A DNA stretch of 64,000 nt, from contig NZ_PYAX01000007.1 of NCBI RefSeq assembly GCF_003014735.1, positions 124,001 through 188,000 of the forward strand, read 5' to 3'. The notes beneath the pieces are model-generated. The model had not been told where the DNA came from. It searched no databases and was given only the letters and a program-made list of their open reading frames with translations. Both the position numbers and the translations under genes were made by a program. Source of the stretch: Saccharothrix carnea (GTDB lineage: Bacteria > Actinomycetota > Actinomycetes > Mycobacteriales > Pseudonocardiaceae). Below are positions 50,119-58,946 of this stretch, one piece after another. How positions within the stretch are numbered: the first letter of the stretch is position 1; each line of letters starts with the position of its first letter.

Positions 50119-53100
50119 CTACGTGACGTAGACCTCAAGCTCGTGAATCGAGTATCCGTAACCTGTCGCCCGCTGGATACCCGTCATTCGTACGAATCGT
50201 GCCGCATCAGGTGGGAAGGACGCAAGATCCCGGCCACCATCTCCTGCGGAAGTCGTGTTCACGGTCCGCCAGGTTCGGCCATCAGTGGACAGTTCTATGC
50301 GATATCCCTTGGCATAAGCCGCTTCCCACGACACCACGACCCGGCCCACGGTGCGCGTGGCACCGAGGTCCACCTGCAACCACTGCGGGTCGGACCAGTC
50401 GCTGGCCCACCGGGTGCCCGGGTCGCCGTCCACCGCGTTCGACGGCGGCGAGTAGTACCAGCCGCGCTCGTAGCTGCTGGCGGTGGCGGTGGCGCCCGCG
50501 GCGAGGTTGGCCAGGTTCGTACCGCGGCGGGACGGGAACTGCACGACCTGCTGGTACGTGGGCCGGTTCTGCCAGTTCACCTTGTCGTGGGAGATGCCGC
50601 CCATGGCCCGGTGGATGATCGTGTCGGCGCACCACTGGTCGCCGGCGGCGCACGAGTCGTCGCCGGGGTAGACGGCGGTCGCGGGGGTCGCGGCGGCGGC
50701 GCCGAGGCTGTCCAGGAGGATCTGGCGGCAGGCGGCGACGTTCCCGGCACCGCAGTAGCGAGCGCCGAGAGGGCCGTCGACCCGGTCGCCGAGGATGGCG
50801 CGCAAGTCCTTGTCGACGTAGCTCCACCAGCCGTTCTGGAACGACGACCCCTTGTGCGGCGCGGTGCCGTGCGCGTCGGACGGCGGTTCGTCGACCTGGA
50901 TGGCACGGGTGAGCTGACCGTAGAGGGCGTCGCCGAGCCCCGGCTTGAACTGCGCCTCCACCAGGCGCGGCCACCACGCGTCGAGCAGGCGGATGGCGTC
51001 GGCGTGGGCGTAGGCCTTGCTGCCGCGCGAGGTCTCCTTGCGCAGTGAGCCGGATCGCTGCCAGTCGCGGAGCTTGGTGACGGCGGCGGCGAGGGCCGGG
51101 TCGGTGACCGGTGCCGTGTCGAGGACGCGCAGCAGGTCGGGGAGGACCTGTTCGGCGCGGAGGTCGGCGACGCCGGCTTCGGCCATGGCTTTCGTGAGCG
51201 AGGACCGGGTGACCTCGCCGTTGGCGATCAGCTGCTCGACGCGGTCGTCCAGCAGGTCGCCGCGGTGCACCGAGCCCATGCCGTAGCCGGACGCGGAGTA
51301 GTCGAGGGCCTGCTTGTTGTTCCAGCTGATGTAGTAGTCCTGGTTGACCGAGTTCGGGTGCTGCGCGAACGGCGTGTAGGTAGCCGTGTTGCGGTCGGCG
51401 TTCCAGCCCTCCCACTCGTAAGCGGGCTCGGCCTTCACCGGCAGGTGCGGGTCGACGGTCGCCTTGCGCACCGGGTTCGAGCCGGAGTTGAAGTACGCGG
51501 TGTCGCGCGAGTCCACGTAGAACCAGTTGAACGCGTACCCGATGTGCTCGGCGGCACGTTGGAAGTCGGCGGCCGACTTGATCGCGTCCGGGTCGTTGAA
51601 CTCCTGGAACCCGATGATCGAGTCGACCTCGTGCAGGTAGGTGGAGCGCAGCGAGGTGTAGGCGACGTACTTCCCGTCGACCTTGGCACGGCTGTGCACC
51701 AGGCCGTACTTGGTGCGGTGCATGACGAGGGTGTACGAGCCGGCGGGCGTGGGGTCGGCGACCGTGGGCTTCCAGGAGTTCTTGCGCTCCAGGCGTTCCA
51801 TCGGCAGGCACTGGCCGTGGTAGCGGTAGTGCAGTGAGTCGGCGGTGGGCGCGGCGCCGGTCGGCTCGCACAGTTCGACGGCGTAGGTGTCGGTGATGTC
51901 CTGGCCGGCGGAGGTCGCGCTCCAGGAGTAGTCGAGGCCGCGGCCGAGCTGCACGTACATCGACACGCCGGCGAACGACACGCCGCGGGCGCGCAGACCG
52001 GGGCCGTGGAGTTCCTGCAGCATCAGCAGTTGCGGCGCGAAGTAGCCGGTTTGCGGTCCCCAGACGGCGATCGGGTTGCCGGTGTCGGTGTGCGCGCCGG
52101 ACACGACCAGGGCGTTGGACATGCCCTGCTTGCGGGCGAGGAGGTCGGGGGGTAGGACGCCTTCGGCGAAGAGGCCCTTGAGGGGTTCCAGGTTCGGCGG
52201 TGTGTCTACTGTGGATGGTGTGGTGGTCGTTGCGTTGTAGACCATGGGTTCCGGGGTGACGATCCCGTTGTCCGGGAGTGCTGTGCCTTGAGGCGCGGTG
52301 GGAGTGGTGCCGTAGGGGAAGCGCTGGCCCGAGTGGAGGGTGAGGACGGCTTCCGGGTCGTTCTGCTCGCGGAACGACCGCCAGACCTGGTCGCCCACCG
52401 CGGCGCCGTACTTGTTCTGGGCGGCGAGCTTGACCAGGGCGTTCTGCACCTCGCCGCCACCGCCGGCGCCGAACAGGCCGCCCACGACGGCGGCGATCGC
52501 GACCAGGTCGGTCGGCTGGAACGGCTTGATGTCGTTCCAGTTGGTGATCGCGTCGGCGTGCCCGGTCAGGACGTACTCGCCGGGGAACGTGCGGTTGTTG
52601 ACCGACGTGGTGATGTAGGCGTTGATGCCCGCGATGTAGTCCTTCACGTCCTGCAACGCCTGCGCGCCGCGCGGGCCCCGGGTGGCGACCTGGTCGATCT
52701 GCGCCTGGAGGTCGGCCTCGGTGTACGGGATCTGGTGGTAGAAGCTCTGCTCCAACGCCCGGTTGCCCTCGGCGCCGCCCGCGAACCCGGACAGCTGGCC
52801 GCGGCCGAGGTGGCGGAACAGGTCCATCAGCCACAGGCGGTCCTGCGCGGCGGCGTACCCGGCGCCGAACTCGGTGCCCGAACGGGTCGTGCCGTAGATG
52901 TGGGGCATGCCGAGGGTCTTGTCGCGGACGATCGTGACGTCGGCGCGCGGCTTGATCGTGCTCTCGACCTGGCCGGCCGGTACGCCGAACGAGGCGTCGT
53001 TGAAGAACGTGCCGAGCTGGTCGTTGGTGAGGCCTCCGTAGCCGGAGACGAGCGAGTCGTAGCGGCCGAGCTGGTCGGCCGAGTGCGCCGGGCGGGTGCC

Positions 53101-53310
53101 GAGGGCGCGGTGGGCCAGGATCTCGGCGAGGGTGGCGTTGCCGTTCTGGCCGGGTGGCAGCACGTCGTGGCACTGGCCGAGGCAGTGGTCGTCCGGGGTG
53201 AACGCGGCAGTCCTGACCTCGGCTTGAGCGGTCTGGGAGGTGGAAGGGACGGTGATGGCGGCCGCGGCGAGGAGGGCGACCACGGCTAACGATCGGGCGG
53301 CTCTCCGCAT
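50119..53310 (-). CDS. Penicillin-acylase family enzyme with F5/8 type C domain
   Basis: About 1063 residues from the ATG at 53310 (AAGGAG upstream). A signal peptide (MRRAARSLAVVALLAAAAITV...AQA) comes first. An alpha-subunit region and linker lead to the autocatalytic junction with the N-terminal nucleophile Ser398 in KQGMSNALVVSG, then the beta-subunit. The last 130 residues are a discoidin-like F5/8 type C domain (NLAAGATATASSYERGW to ELEVYVT). The family cleaves penicillins or acyl-homoserine lactones and amide-linked fatty acyls; activity cannot be told. Secretion and the C-terminal carbohydrate-type domain suggest attachment to the cell surface or a polymer. It is divergent from an amidase gene. 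Confidence 0.88.
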   Translation of the reverse strand: MRRAARSLAVVALLAAAAITVPSTSQTAQAEVRTAAFTPDDHCLGQCHDVLPPGQNGNATLAEILAHRALGTRPAHSADQLGRYDSLVSGYGGLTNDQLGTFFNDASFGVPAGQVESTIKPRADVTIVRDKTLGMPHIYGTTRSGTEFGAGYAAAQDRLWLMDLFRHLGRGQLSGFAGGAEGNRALEQSFYHQIPYTEADLQAQIDQVATRGPRGAQALQDVKDYIAGINAYITTSVNNRTFPGEYVLTGHADAITNWNDIKPFQPTDLVAIAAVVGGLFGAGGGGEVQNALVKLAAQNKYGAAVGDQVWRSFREQNDPEAVLTLHSGQRFPYGTTPTAPQGTALPDNGIVTPEPMVYNATTTTPSTVDTPPNLEPLKGLFAEGVLPPDLLARKQGMSNALVVSGAHTDTGNPIAVWGPQTGYFAPQLLMLQELHGPGLRARGVSFAGVSMYVQLGRGLDYSWSATSAGQDITDTYAVELCEPTGAAPTADSLHYRYHGQCLPMERLERKNSWKPTVADPTPAGSYTLVMHRTKYGLVHSRAKVDGKYVAYTSLRSTYLHEVDSIIGFQEFNDPDAIKSAADFQRAAEHIGYAFNWFYVDSRDTAYFNSGSNPVRKATVDPHLPVKAEPAYEWEGWNADRNTATYTPFAQHPNSVNQDYYISWNNKQALDYSASGYGMGSVHRGDLLDDRVEQLIANGEVTRSSLTKAMAEAGVADLRAEQVLPDLLRVLDTAPVTDPALAAAVTKLRDWQRSGSLRKETSRGSKAYAHADAIRLLDAWWPRLVEAQFKPGLGDALYGQLTRAIQVDEPPSDAHGTAPHKGSSFQNGWWSYVDKDLRAILGDRVDGPLGARYCGAGNVAACRQILLDSLGAAAATPATAVYPGDDSCAAGDQWCADTIIHRAMGGISHDKVNWQNRPTYQQVVQFPSRRGTNLANLAAGATATASSYERGWYYSPPSNAVDGDPGTRWASDWSDPQWLQVDLGATRTVGRVVVSWEAAYAKGYRIELSTDGRTWRTVNTTSAGDGGRDLASFPPDAARFVRMTGIQRATGYGYSIHELEVYVT

Positions 53311-53481
53311 GGCGCGAAGCTCCTTCCAGGCAGGGATCGTGTGACGCACGTTACTGGCTGGTCGATGATTCGCGAAAGACCTTCGCGTTTGGTGAGGTCG
53401 GGGTGGATGAGCCGGAGTGCTCTTCACCCGTCCGGGTGTGAGTGCTTGACGTCAACCACCAAGATTGGGAAAACCATTCAC

Positions 53482-54120
53482 ATGATGCGACGTCGATCGC
53501 TGCTCACCGGTCTCGCCGGGGCGGGCGTGCTCGTGGGGTTGGGCGCCTCGCCGGCTCACGGTTCGCCCATCCTGCCCATCCGCAGTTGCGCCGACTGGGG
53601 CGCTCGGCGGCCGTCGCAGCCGACGACCGTTGTGAACGAACGGCCCGTGCGGATCCTGATCCACCACACCGCGTCGGCGAACGTCACCGACTACTCGCAG
53701 GCGGCGGCCTACGCCAACGCGCGGTGGATCCAGGACCTGCACATGGACACCAACGGCTGGATCGACTCCGGCCAGCACTTCACCAACAGCCGGGGCGGGT
53801 TCCTGATGGAGGGCAGGCACGGCAGCCTGGCCGCGTTGCGCGCGGGCGACCGGGTCGTGGTGGGCGCGCATTGTCCGGGGCAGAACACGGCGGCCATCGG
53901 AATCGAGAACGAAGGCCTCTACATGGACGTCGAGCCGCCGAAGTTGCAGTGGGACTCGCTGGTGTCGTTCTGCGTGTACACGTGCGAGCAGTACGGCATC
54001 CCGGCGACGGCGATCCACGGCCACCGGGACTACCGGGACACCCTCTGCCCGGGCGACCGGCTCTACGCCCTGCTGCCGCGGTTGCGCCAGGAAGTCGCGC
54101 AGGTGTTGGGGGTGGCGTGA
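53482..54120 (+). CDS. Secreted peptidoglycan recognition-type amidase
   Basis: About 212 residues with two adjacent ATG starts (53482 or 53485). The N-terminus MRRRSLLTGLAGAGVLVGLG is a twin-arginine-type signal. The mature part is a PGRP/amidase_2 fold: RSCADWGARRPSQP, RILIHHTASANVTD (Zn His), AIGIENEGLY and HGHRDYRDTLCPGDRLYALLP with the second His and the Cys zinc ligand. Such enzymes cleave N-acetylmuramoyl-L-alanine bonds. Tat export suggests a folded or metal-loaded enzyme. It is divergent from the penicillin-acylase gene. Confidence 0.88.
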   Translation: MMRRRSLLTGLAGAGVLVGLGASPAHGSPILPIRSCADWGARRPSQPTTVVNERPVRILIHHTASANVTDYSQAAAYANARWIQDLHMDTNGWIDSGQHFTNSRGGFLMEGRHGSLAALRAGDRVVVGAHCPGQNTAAIGIENEGLYMDVEPPKLQWDSLVSFCVYTCEQYGIPATAIHGHRDYRDTLCPGDRLYALLPRLRQEVAQVLGVA

Positions 54121-54323
54121 GGTTTGTCGGGCGTGGGTGGAGGTGCGCCCGCAGGTGCGCCGTCAGGCGTGTCCTGAGTCGACCTCGGTTATTTCCTGGC
54201 AACTGTGAACAGGCTGAACCCACGTCCGTCCGTGGTGAGATAACGGGGAATTAACGTCAGCTTGCGTGTTCGTGCGCGAGGCTGGGCGGGTACGAACACG
54301 AAACGCCAACGCGGGGAGGCGTC

Positions 54324-54971
54324 GTGATCAAGGTGATGCTGGCCGATGACGAAGACCTCGTCCGGTCCGGCCTTCGCATGATCCTCAGCAGCGCAGGCGA
54401 CATGGAGGTCGTGGCCGAATGCGACGACGGGCACCTGGTGGCCGACCTGGCACGCCGGCACCGCCCGCACGTCGTGCTGCTGGACATCCGGATGCGGTCG
54501 TCGGACGGGTTGATGGCGCTGCGCAGGCTGCGCGCCATCCCGGACCCGCCGAAGATCGCCATGCTGACCACGTTCGACGTGGACGAGTACGTGTCGGAGG
54601 CGCTGCGGCTGGGCGCCTCGGGCTTCCTGCTCAAGGACACTGAACCGGAACAGCTGGTCCGTGCCGTGCGCGACCTCGCGGTGGGTGGCGCGGTGCTCGA
54701 TCCCGGTGTGGCGGCGCGGGTGCTGGCGGCGGTGGCGGACGGTGAACGGGCGGCCGAGCCGGCGCGGCGGTTGCTGGCTTCGCTGTCCGAACGGGAGCGT
54801 GAGGTGTTGGTCCTGATCGGACAGGGCATGTCCAATGCCGAGATCGGTGGGACGTTGCACTTGTCGGAGGCGACCGTGAAGGGTTACGTGTCGTCGGTGT
54901 TGGGCAAGATCGGGGCGGTCAACCGGGTGCAGGCGGCATTGGTCGCGTTCCGGGGTGGACTGATCGCTTAG
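54324..54971 (+). CDS. NarL-type response regulator
   Basis: 215 residues from the GTG at 54324 (GGGGAGG upstream). The receiver domain has the phospho-acceptor Asp54 (VVLLDIRM), a Thr switch (MLTTFD) and Lys (LLKDTEP). The LuxR HTH reads LSEREREVLVLIGQGMSNAEIGGTLHLSEATVKGYVSSVLGKI. No histidine kinase gene is adjacent, so its partner is elsewhere. A terminator hairpin follows. Confidence 0.92.
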   Translation: MIKVMLADDEDLVRSGLRMILSSAGDMEVVAECDDGHLVADLARRHRPHVVLLDIRMRSSDGLMALRRLRAIPDPPKIAMLTTFDVDEYVSEALRLGASGFLLKDTEPEQLVRAVRDLAVGGAVLDPGVAARVLAAVADGERAAEPARRLLASLSEREREVLVLIGQGMSNAEIGGTLHLSEATVKGYVSSVLGKIGAVNRVQAALVAFRGGLIA

Positions 54972-55228
54972 GTGGCTGTGGTCGGGGCGGGCTCGATTTG
55001 ACATGAGGCCCCTTACGGGTATTCCAGGTAGGACCGGCGGGACGCTTTCCCCGCCGGTCCTGCCGGCTTCGACCAGCCTGAAGCACCCGAACCCCATGTG
55101 AAATCGGGCCTTTTGCGGTCCCGCTGCGGGTTCGATGTGGTCCGATGTCGGCACGTGGGGGTTGTGCCTTGGTGGTGGGTGCGGGTCTGTTGTGGGGCTG
55201 TCGGTGCGGTGGTGGCGTTGGCGTTCGG
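54972..55228. other. Intergenic region with long structured segment
   Basis: Between the convergent response regulator and GGDEF genes. It holds the terminator at 55030-55061. The flanking sequence, including GAGGCCCCTTACGGG and a CATGTGAAATCGGGCC stretch, has no gene I can support. Confidence 0.4.
55030..55061. terminator. Hairpin terminator after response regulator
   Basis: AGGACCGGCGGG at 55030-55041 pairs perfectly with CCCGCCGGTCCT at 55050-55061. Confidence 0.6.
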
Positions 55229-56740
55229 TCAGTTGCCGGAGACGGTTTCCGGGACGACGAGGTGGGGTTCGACTTCGACGCGGTTGCGGCCGTGGCGTTT
55301 GGCGCGGTAGAGGGCCATGTCGGCGGCGGCGAACAGTTGGTCCAGTTTGGCCGGTCCGGCGGCGACGCCGATGCTGACGGTGGGGCGTCTGGTGGTGCCC
55401 AGGACGACGGTCCAGTCGTGGCTGTCGACGGCGGCGCGGATGCGTTCGGCGACGGTCGGGCCCACTTCGAGGGTGTTGCCGTCTGTGTCGCCGAGGAGGA
55501 CGACGAACTCGTCGCCCGCCCAGCGGGCGACCAGGTCGGCGGCACGGCACTCGCGTCGCAGCAGTTGGGCGATCTCGCGCAGGGTGGCGTCGCCGGCGGC
55601 GTGGCCGGCGTCGTCGTTCACGCCCTTGAAGCGGTCCACGTCGACCAGGACGAGCCACGGGACCCGGCCGCGGGCGGCGGTGGATTCCAGCAGGCCGGCG
55701 GCGGCGCGTTCCAGGCCCAGGCGGTTCGCCAGGCCGGTGAGGGGGTCGCGGGCGGCGGCTTCCTGGGCGGCGACGGCCAGGCGTTGGGCTTGGACGGCGA
55801 CGCGGCGTTGTTCGAGCGCCTGGCCCAGTCCTTCCTGGAGCGTCTCGGTGGCGGTGCGGCCGGCGGCCACCGAGCAGCGCAGGGCGGTGGCCTCACCCAC
55901 GTGGTCGCCCATCTCGGCGCAGATGTCGGCCAGGTCGAGGGAGAAGCGCAGCAGGAGGGACGGGTCGTTGATCGACTCCGAGGCGGCGACGGCGCGGCTG
56001 GCCAGGGTGCGGGCCTGGACCAGGTCACCCTGGTCGCGCCGGACGACGGCGAGCACCCAGCAGGCGACGGCGGAGGCCCACTTGTCGCCGGCCTCCTGGG
56101 CTTGGCGCAGGGCCTCCTGGGCGTTCTCCTCGGCCTGGTCCAGCTCGCCGACGCCAGCCAGCGAACGGCTGTAGGCGGCGAGGAGGGCACGCCGCATCTG
56201 GTGGTCCTGGGCGAGTTCGAGGCCCTCTTTGAGGTAGCCGCGGGCCTCTTCGAAGATCGCCGGGGCGCGTTCGGGGTCCGACGAGATCGCGCGGAAGTTC
56301 AGCGTGCCGCCCAGGCCCTGCAGGCAGTGGCCCAGGATCTCGCCGGCGGCGGCGCGGCGGGCCACCTGGACGGACAGGCGGAGCATGTCCACCGCGGCAC
56401 GGCGGTTGCCGATGCCTTCCAGCAGGTAGGCGAGGGCGTGCATGGCCTGGGCGGCGGCGGCGTTGTCGCCCGCCTCGCCGTCGAGGTCGGTCCAGCCCTC
56501 GGCGGCCAGTTCCAGGGCCAGCGGGATGCGGCCGAGGCGCCAGGCCAGCTTGGCGCGGTTGATCAGCACGGCGGAGCGCTGCCAGCGGTCGGCGCCGGGT
56601 GGGACGCGGCTCACCACCTGGTCGAACAGGGTGTTGGCCTCCGGCAGGCGGCCAGCGTTCAGCAACGCCTTGACCTCAAGGTCGAGTTGCGGGACCTGTC
56701 CGGCTACCAGCCGATCGCGCTGCTCCACTCGTGCTGACAC
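55229..56740 (-). CDS. TPR-GGDEF diguanylate cyclase-like protein
   Basis: 503 residues without a signal peptide or membrane helix. The first 310 residues are TPR-like helical repeats (AKLAWRLGRIPLALELAAEGW, ALAYLLEGIGNRRAAVDMLRLSVQVARRAA). The C-terminal 165 residues are a GGDEF domain (RDPLTGLANRLGLERA, VDVDRFKGVNDDAGHAAGDATLREIA, ARWAGDEFVVLLG, STG-like ending). The active-site motif reads AGDEF, which is often still functional. A cyclase making c-di-GMP, controlled through the TPR domain, is the expected role. It has no EAL partner nearby. Confidence 0.85.
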   Translation of the reverse strand: MSARVEQRDRLVAGQVPQLDLEVKALLNAGRLPEANTLFDQVVSRVPPGADRWQRSAVLINRAKLAWRLGRIPLALELAAEGWTDLDGEAGDNAAAAQAMHALAYLLEGIGNRRAAVDMLRLSVQVARRAAAGEILGHCLQGLGGTLNFRAISSDPERAPAIFEEARGYLKEGLELAQDHQMRRALLAAYSRSLAGVGELDQAEENAQEALRQAQEAGDKWASAVACWVLAVVRRDQGDLVQARTLASRAVAASESINDPSLLLRFSLDLADICAEMGDHVGEATALRCSVAAGRTATETLQEGLGQALEQRRVAVQAQRLAVAAQEAAARDPLTGLANRLGLERAAAGLLESTAARGRVPWLVLVDVDRFKGVNDDAGHAAGDATLREIAQLLRRECRAADLVARWAGDEFVVLLGDTDGNTLEVGPTVAERIRAAVDSHDWTVVLGTTRRPTVSIGVAAGPAKLDQLFAAADMALYRAKRHGRNRVEVEPHLVVPETVSGN

Positions 56741-56801
56741 TCCATTCCGACTCGGCGAGGCGGTACGCGGGACCGCTCGCCGCCGGCACGGCTACCACAG
56801 G

Positions 56802-57434
56802 CTACCGGCCGGAACGCCGGGTGTACCGCTCCTCGTGCAGGACTTCCTCCAAGGGCAACCGGTTGCGCCAGCCGTGCCGTTCCAGGTCGGGGGTGTCCGG
56901 CAGGCACGCGACGGGCCCGACGCACAACCAGGCCACCGGGCGCAGGGGTTGCGGGATGTCCAGCAGCCGGCGCAGCACGTCCTCGCGGTAGAAGCTGACC
57001 CAGCCGACGCCGAGGCCCTCGGCGGTGGCGGCCAGCCACAGGTTCTGGATGGCCAGGCAGACGGAGTAGAGGCCGGCGTCGGCGATCGCGTGCCTGCCGA
57101 GCACGGCCGGAGAACCCCGATCGGGGTCGTAGGTGACGACCACGGCCAGGGACGACTCCAGGATGCCCTCGACCTTGATCCGGGCGAACAGCTCGGCCTG
57201 CCGGGCGTCGAGCCCGGAGGCGAAGACGCTGCGCTCGGCGTGGACGTGGTCGCGGAACGCGCGGCGGGTGTGCTCGTCGCGCACGACGATGAAGTCCCAC
57301 GGCTGGGACAGCCCCACGCTGGGCGCGGCGTGCGCGGCGGTGAGCACCCGGCGCAGCACGTCCGGCGGGATCGGGGCACCGGTGAACTCGCCCCTGGTGT
57401 CCCGTCGCCGGTGCAGGACGTCGTAGAAGCTCAT
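56802..57434 (-). CDS. bluB: 5,6-dimethylbenzimidazole synthase BluB
   Basis: 210 residues with the BluB signatures: FYDVLHRRRDTRGEFTG with the flavin-binding Arg residues, AAPSVGLSQPWDFIVV, the late GVGWVSFYREDVLRRLLDIP and ending DTPDLERHGWRNR. BluB cleaves FMN to 5,6-dimethylbenzimidazole for the lower ligand of cobalamin. No cobalamin gene is adjacent. It is transcribed convergently with no operon partner. Confidence 0.9.
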   Translation of the reverse strand: MSFYDVLHRRRDTRGEFTGAPIPPDVLRRVLTAAHAAPSVGLSQPWDFIVVRDEHTRRAFRDHVHAERSVFASGLDARQAELFARIKVEGILESSLAVVVTYDPDRGSPAVLGRHAIADAGLYSVCLAIQNLWLAATAEGLGVGWVSFYREDVLRRLLDIPQPLRPVAWLCVGPVACLPDTPDLERHGWRNRLPLEEVLHEERYTRRSGR

Positions 57435-57519
57435 TCGGACGATCGTGCCTCACGCGATCCGGTGAACCTGGACGAGGGAGGGGTGGCGTGCGTCTCAACT
57501 GGGCGTTGAATGGCCGGTC

Positions 57520-57840
57520 ATGGTCGGAACGGTGCACGGGTCCGCGCTGGGTTTCGCGGGCGGAGTGGTGGTGACCGCGCTGGCGGGCAGTTGGCCGGTG
57601 TTCGCCCTGCTCCTGCTGGTGGTGGTCGTGGTGGTCGTCTCGTGGTGGACGACCGTGCTCGGCGCGGCGCTGACCGCGGTGCAGTGCTGGGGGCTGTACG
57701 GGAGCTTCGTGGTCGGTGACGAGGGGCACCTGGTCGCCGACTGGCCGGCGCTGGCGGTGCTGGCGGTGGCGTCGACGGTGTCGCTGAGCGGGTTGGTGCG
57801 TGATCGGTCCCCCTCCATTGTGGATTCCGCCGTGGGTTGA
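57520..57840 (+). CDS. Small membrane protein
   Basis: 106 residues with three to four hydrophobic segments (GFAGGVVVTALAG, FALLLLVVVVVVVSWW, VLGAALTAVQCWGLYG, ALAVLAVASTVSLSGL). It is a hypothetical integral membrane protein without a recognised family. It sits between bluB (divergent) and the MerR-PP2C gene, 56 bases before the latter's start. Confidence 0.65.
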   Translation: MVGTVHGSALGFAGGVVVTALAGSWPVFALLLLVVVVVVVSWWTTVLGAALTAVQCWGLYGSFVVGDEGHLVADWPALAVLAVASTVSLSGLVRDRSPSIVDSAVG

Positions 57841-57896
57841 CCTTCACCCTGGGTGAAGCCGCACGGTGGGTGCGTGGTCGAGGGAGGGGGGCAGGC

Positions 57897-58946
57897 GTGG
57901 AGCTGTTGACCATCGGGGCGTTCGCGCGGGTGGTGCGGTTGTCGCCGAAGGCGTTGCGGCTCTACGACGAGCTGGGGCTGCTGACGCCCGCCCGGGTGGA
58001 TCCGCTGTCGGGGTACCGGCTGTACTCGCCGGACCAGGTGGAGCGGGCCCGGCTGGTGGCGTGGCTGCGCCGGCTCGGGATGCCGCTGGCCCGCATCCGA
58101 GGGGTGTGCGAGCTGGACCCGGCGGACGCCGCGGCCGAGGTGCGCGCCTACTGGGCGCAGGTCGAGGCCGACACCGCGGCACGGCGGAGCCTCGCCTCCT
58201 TCCTCGTGGAACAACTCTCCGGGAAGGACGACACCATGACCGTGACGCTGCGATACGCGGTGAGGACCGATCGAGGGCTCGTGCGCGAGTCGAACCAGGA
58301 CGTCGGCTACGCGGGCGAACGGCTGCTGGCCGTGGCCGACGGGTTCGGCGCGCGGGGCGAGCCGCTGAGCTCGGTGGCGATCGACGCGCTGGCCGGGTTG
58401 GACACCGCGATACCTGCGGGCGAGCTGCTCAACACGCTCGCGGACGCCGTGCGGCAGGCGGGGACGGCGGTGGGGGAGTACCTGTCGGCCAACCCCGTCG
58501 ACGAGTGCAGCGGCACGACCTTGACGGCGCTGGTGCTGTCCGGGTCGCGGCTGGGCCTGGTGCACGTCGGTGACGCGCGGGTGTACCTGCTGCGCGGCGG
58601 GAGGCTGTTCCGCATCACGCACGACCACACGGCGGTGCGGTCGTTGATCGCGGAGGGCCGGCTGACGGAGGAGGAAGCGCTCAGCCACCCGCAGCGGTCG
58701 CTGCTGGTGCGGGCGCTGCACGGCAAGGCGGTGGAGCCGGACCTGGCGCTGCACGACGCCGTGCCGGGTGACCGGTACCTGCTGTGCTCGGACGGGCTCT
58801 ACACCGTGGTGCCCGAGGACGAGGTCCGCGAGGTGCTGGCGGAGGGCGAGCCGGAGGACGTGACGCGGCGGCTGGTCGAGCGGGTCAACGCCGGTGGCGG
58901 CCCGGACAACGTGGTGTGCGTGGTCGCGGACGTGGTGGCCGCCTAG
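57897..58946 (+). CDS. MerR-PP2C fusion protein
   Basis: 349 residues from the GTG at 57897, after a G-rich ribosome site. Residues 1-75 are a MerR HTH (FARVVRLSPKALRLYDELGLLTPARVDPLSGYRLYSPDQV). A short helical linker follows, then a complete PP2C phosphatase domain from about 120 with RESNQDV, VADGFG, CSGTTLTALVL, VGDARVYLLR, LLCSDGL and GGPDNVVCVV. All metal-binding aspartates are present. A one-component regulator joining DNA binding with Ser/Thr dephosphorylation is unusual; either activity could be regulated by the other. The stop overlaps the convergent histidine phosphatase gene by four bases. Confidence 0.88.
   Translation: MELLTIGAFARVVRLSPKALRLYDELGLLTPARVDPLSGYRLYSPDQVERARLVAWLRRLGMPLARIRGVCELDPADAAAEVRAYWAQVEADTAARRSLASFLVEQLSGKDDTMTVTLRYAVRTDRGLVRESNQDVGYAGERLLAVADGFGARGEPLSSVAIDALAGLDTAIPAGELLNTLADAVRQAGTAVGEYLSANPVDECSGTTLTALVLSGSRLGLVHVGDARVYLLRGGRLFRITHDHTAVRSLIAEGRLTEEEALSHPQRSLLVRALHGKAVEPDLALHDAVPGDRYLLCSDGLYTVVPEDEVREVLAEGEPEDVTRRLVERVNAGGGPDNVVCVVADVVAA

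Noticed and set aside
54189..55658. Long Arg/Pro-rich minus-strand frame spanning the response regulator and part of the GGDEF gene
   Set aside because: It is antisense or out of frame with real genes, and its Arg/Pro/His composition and lack of domains indicate a shadow frame.
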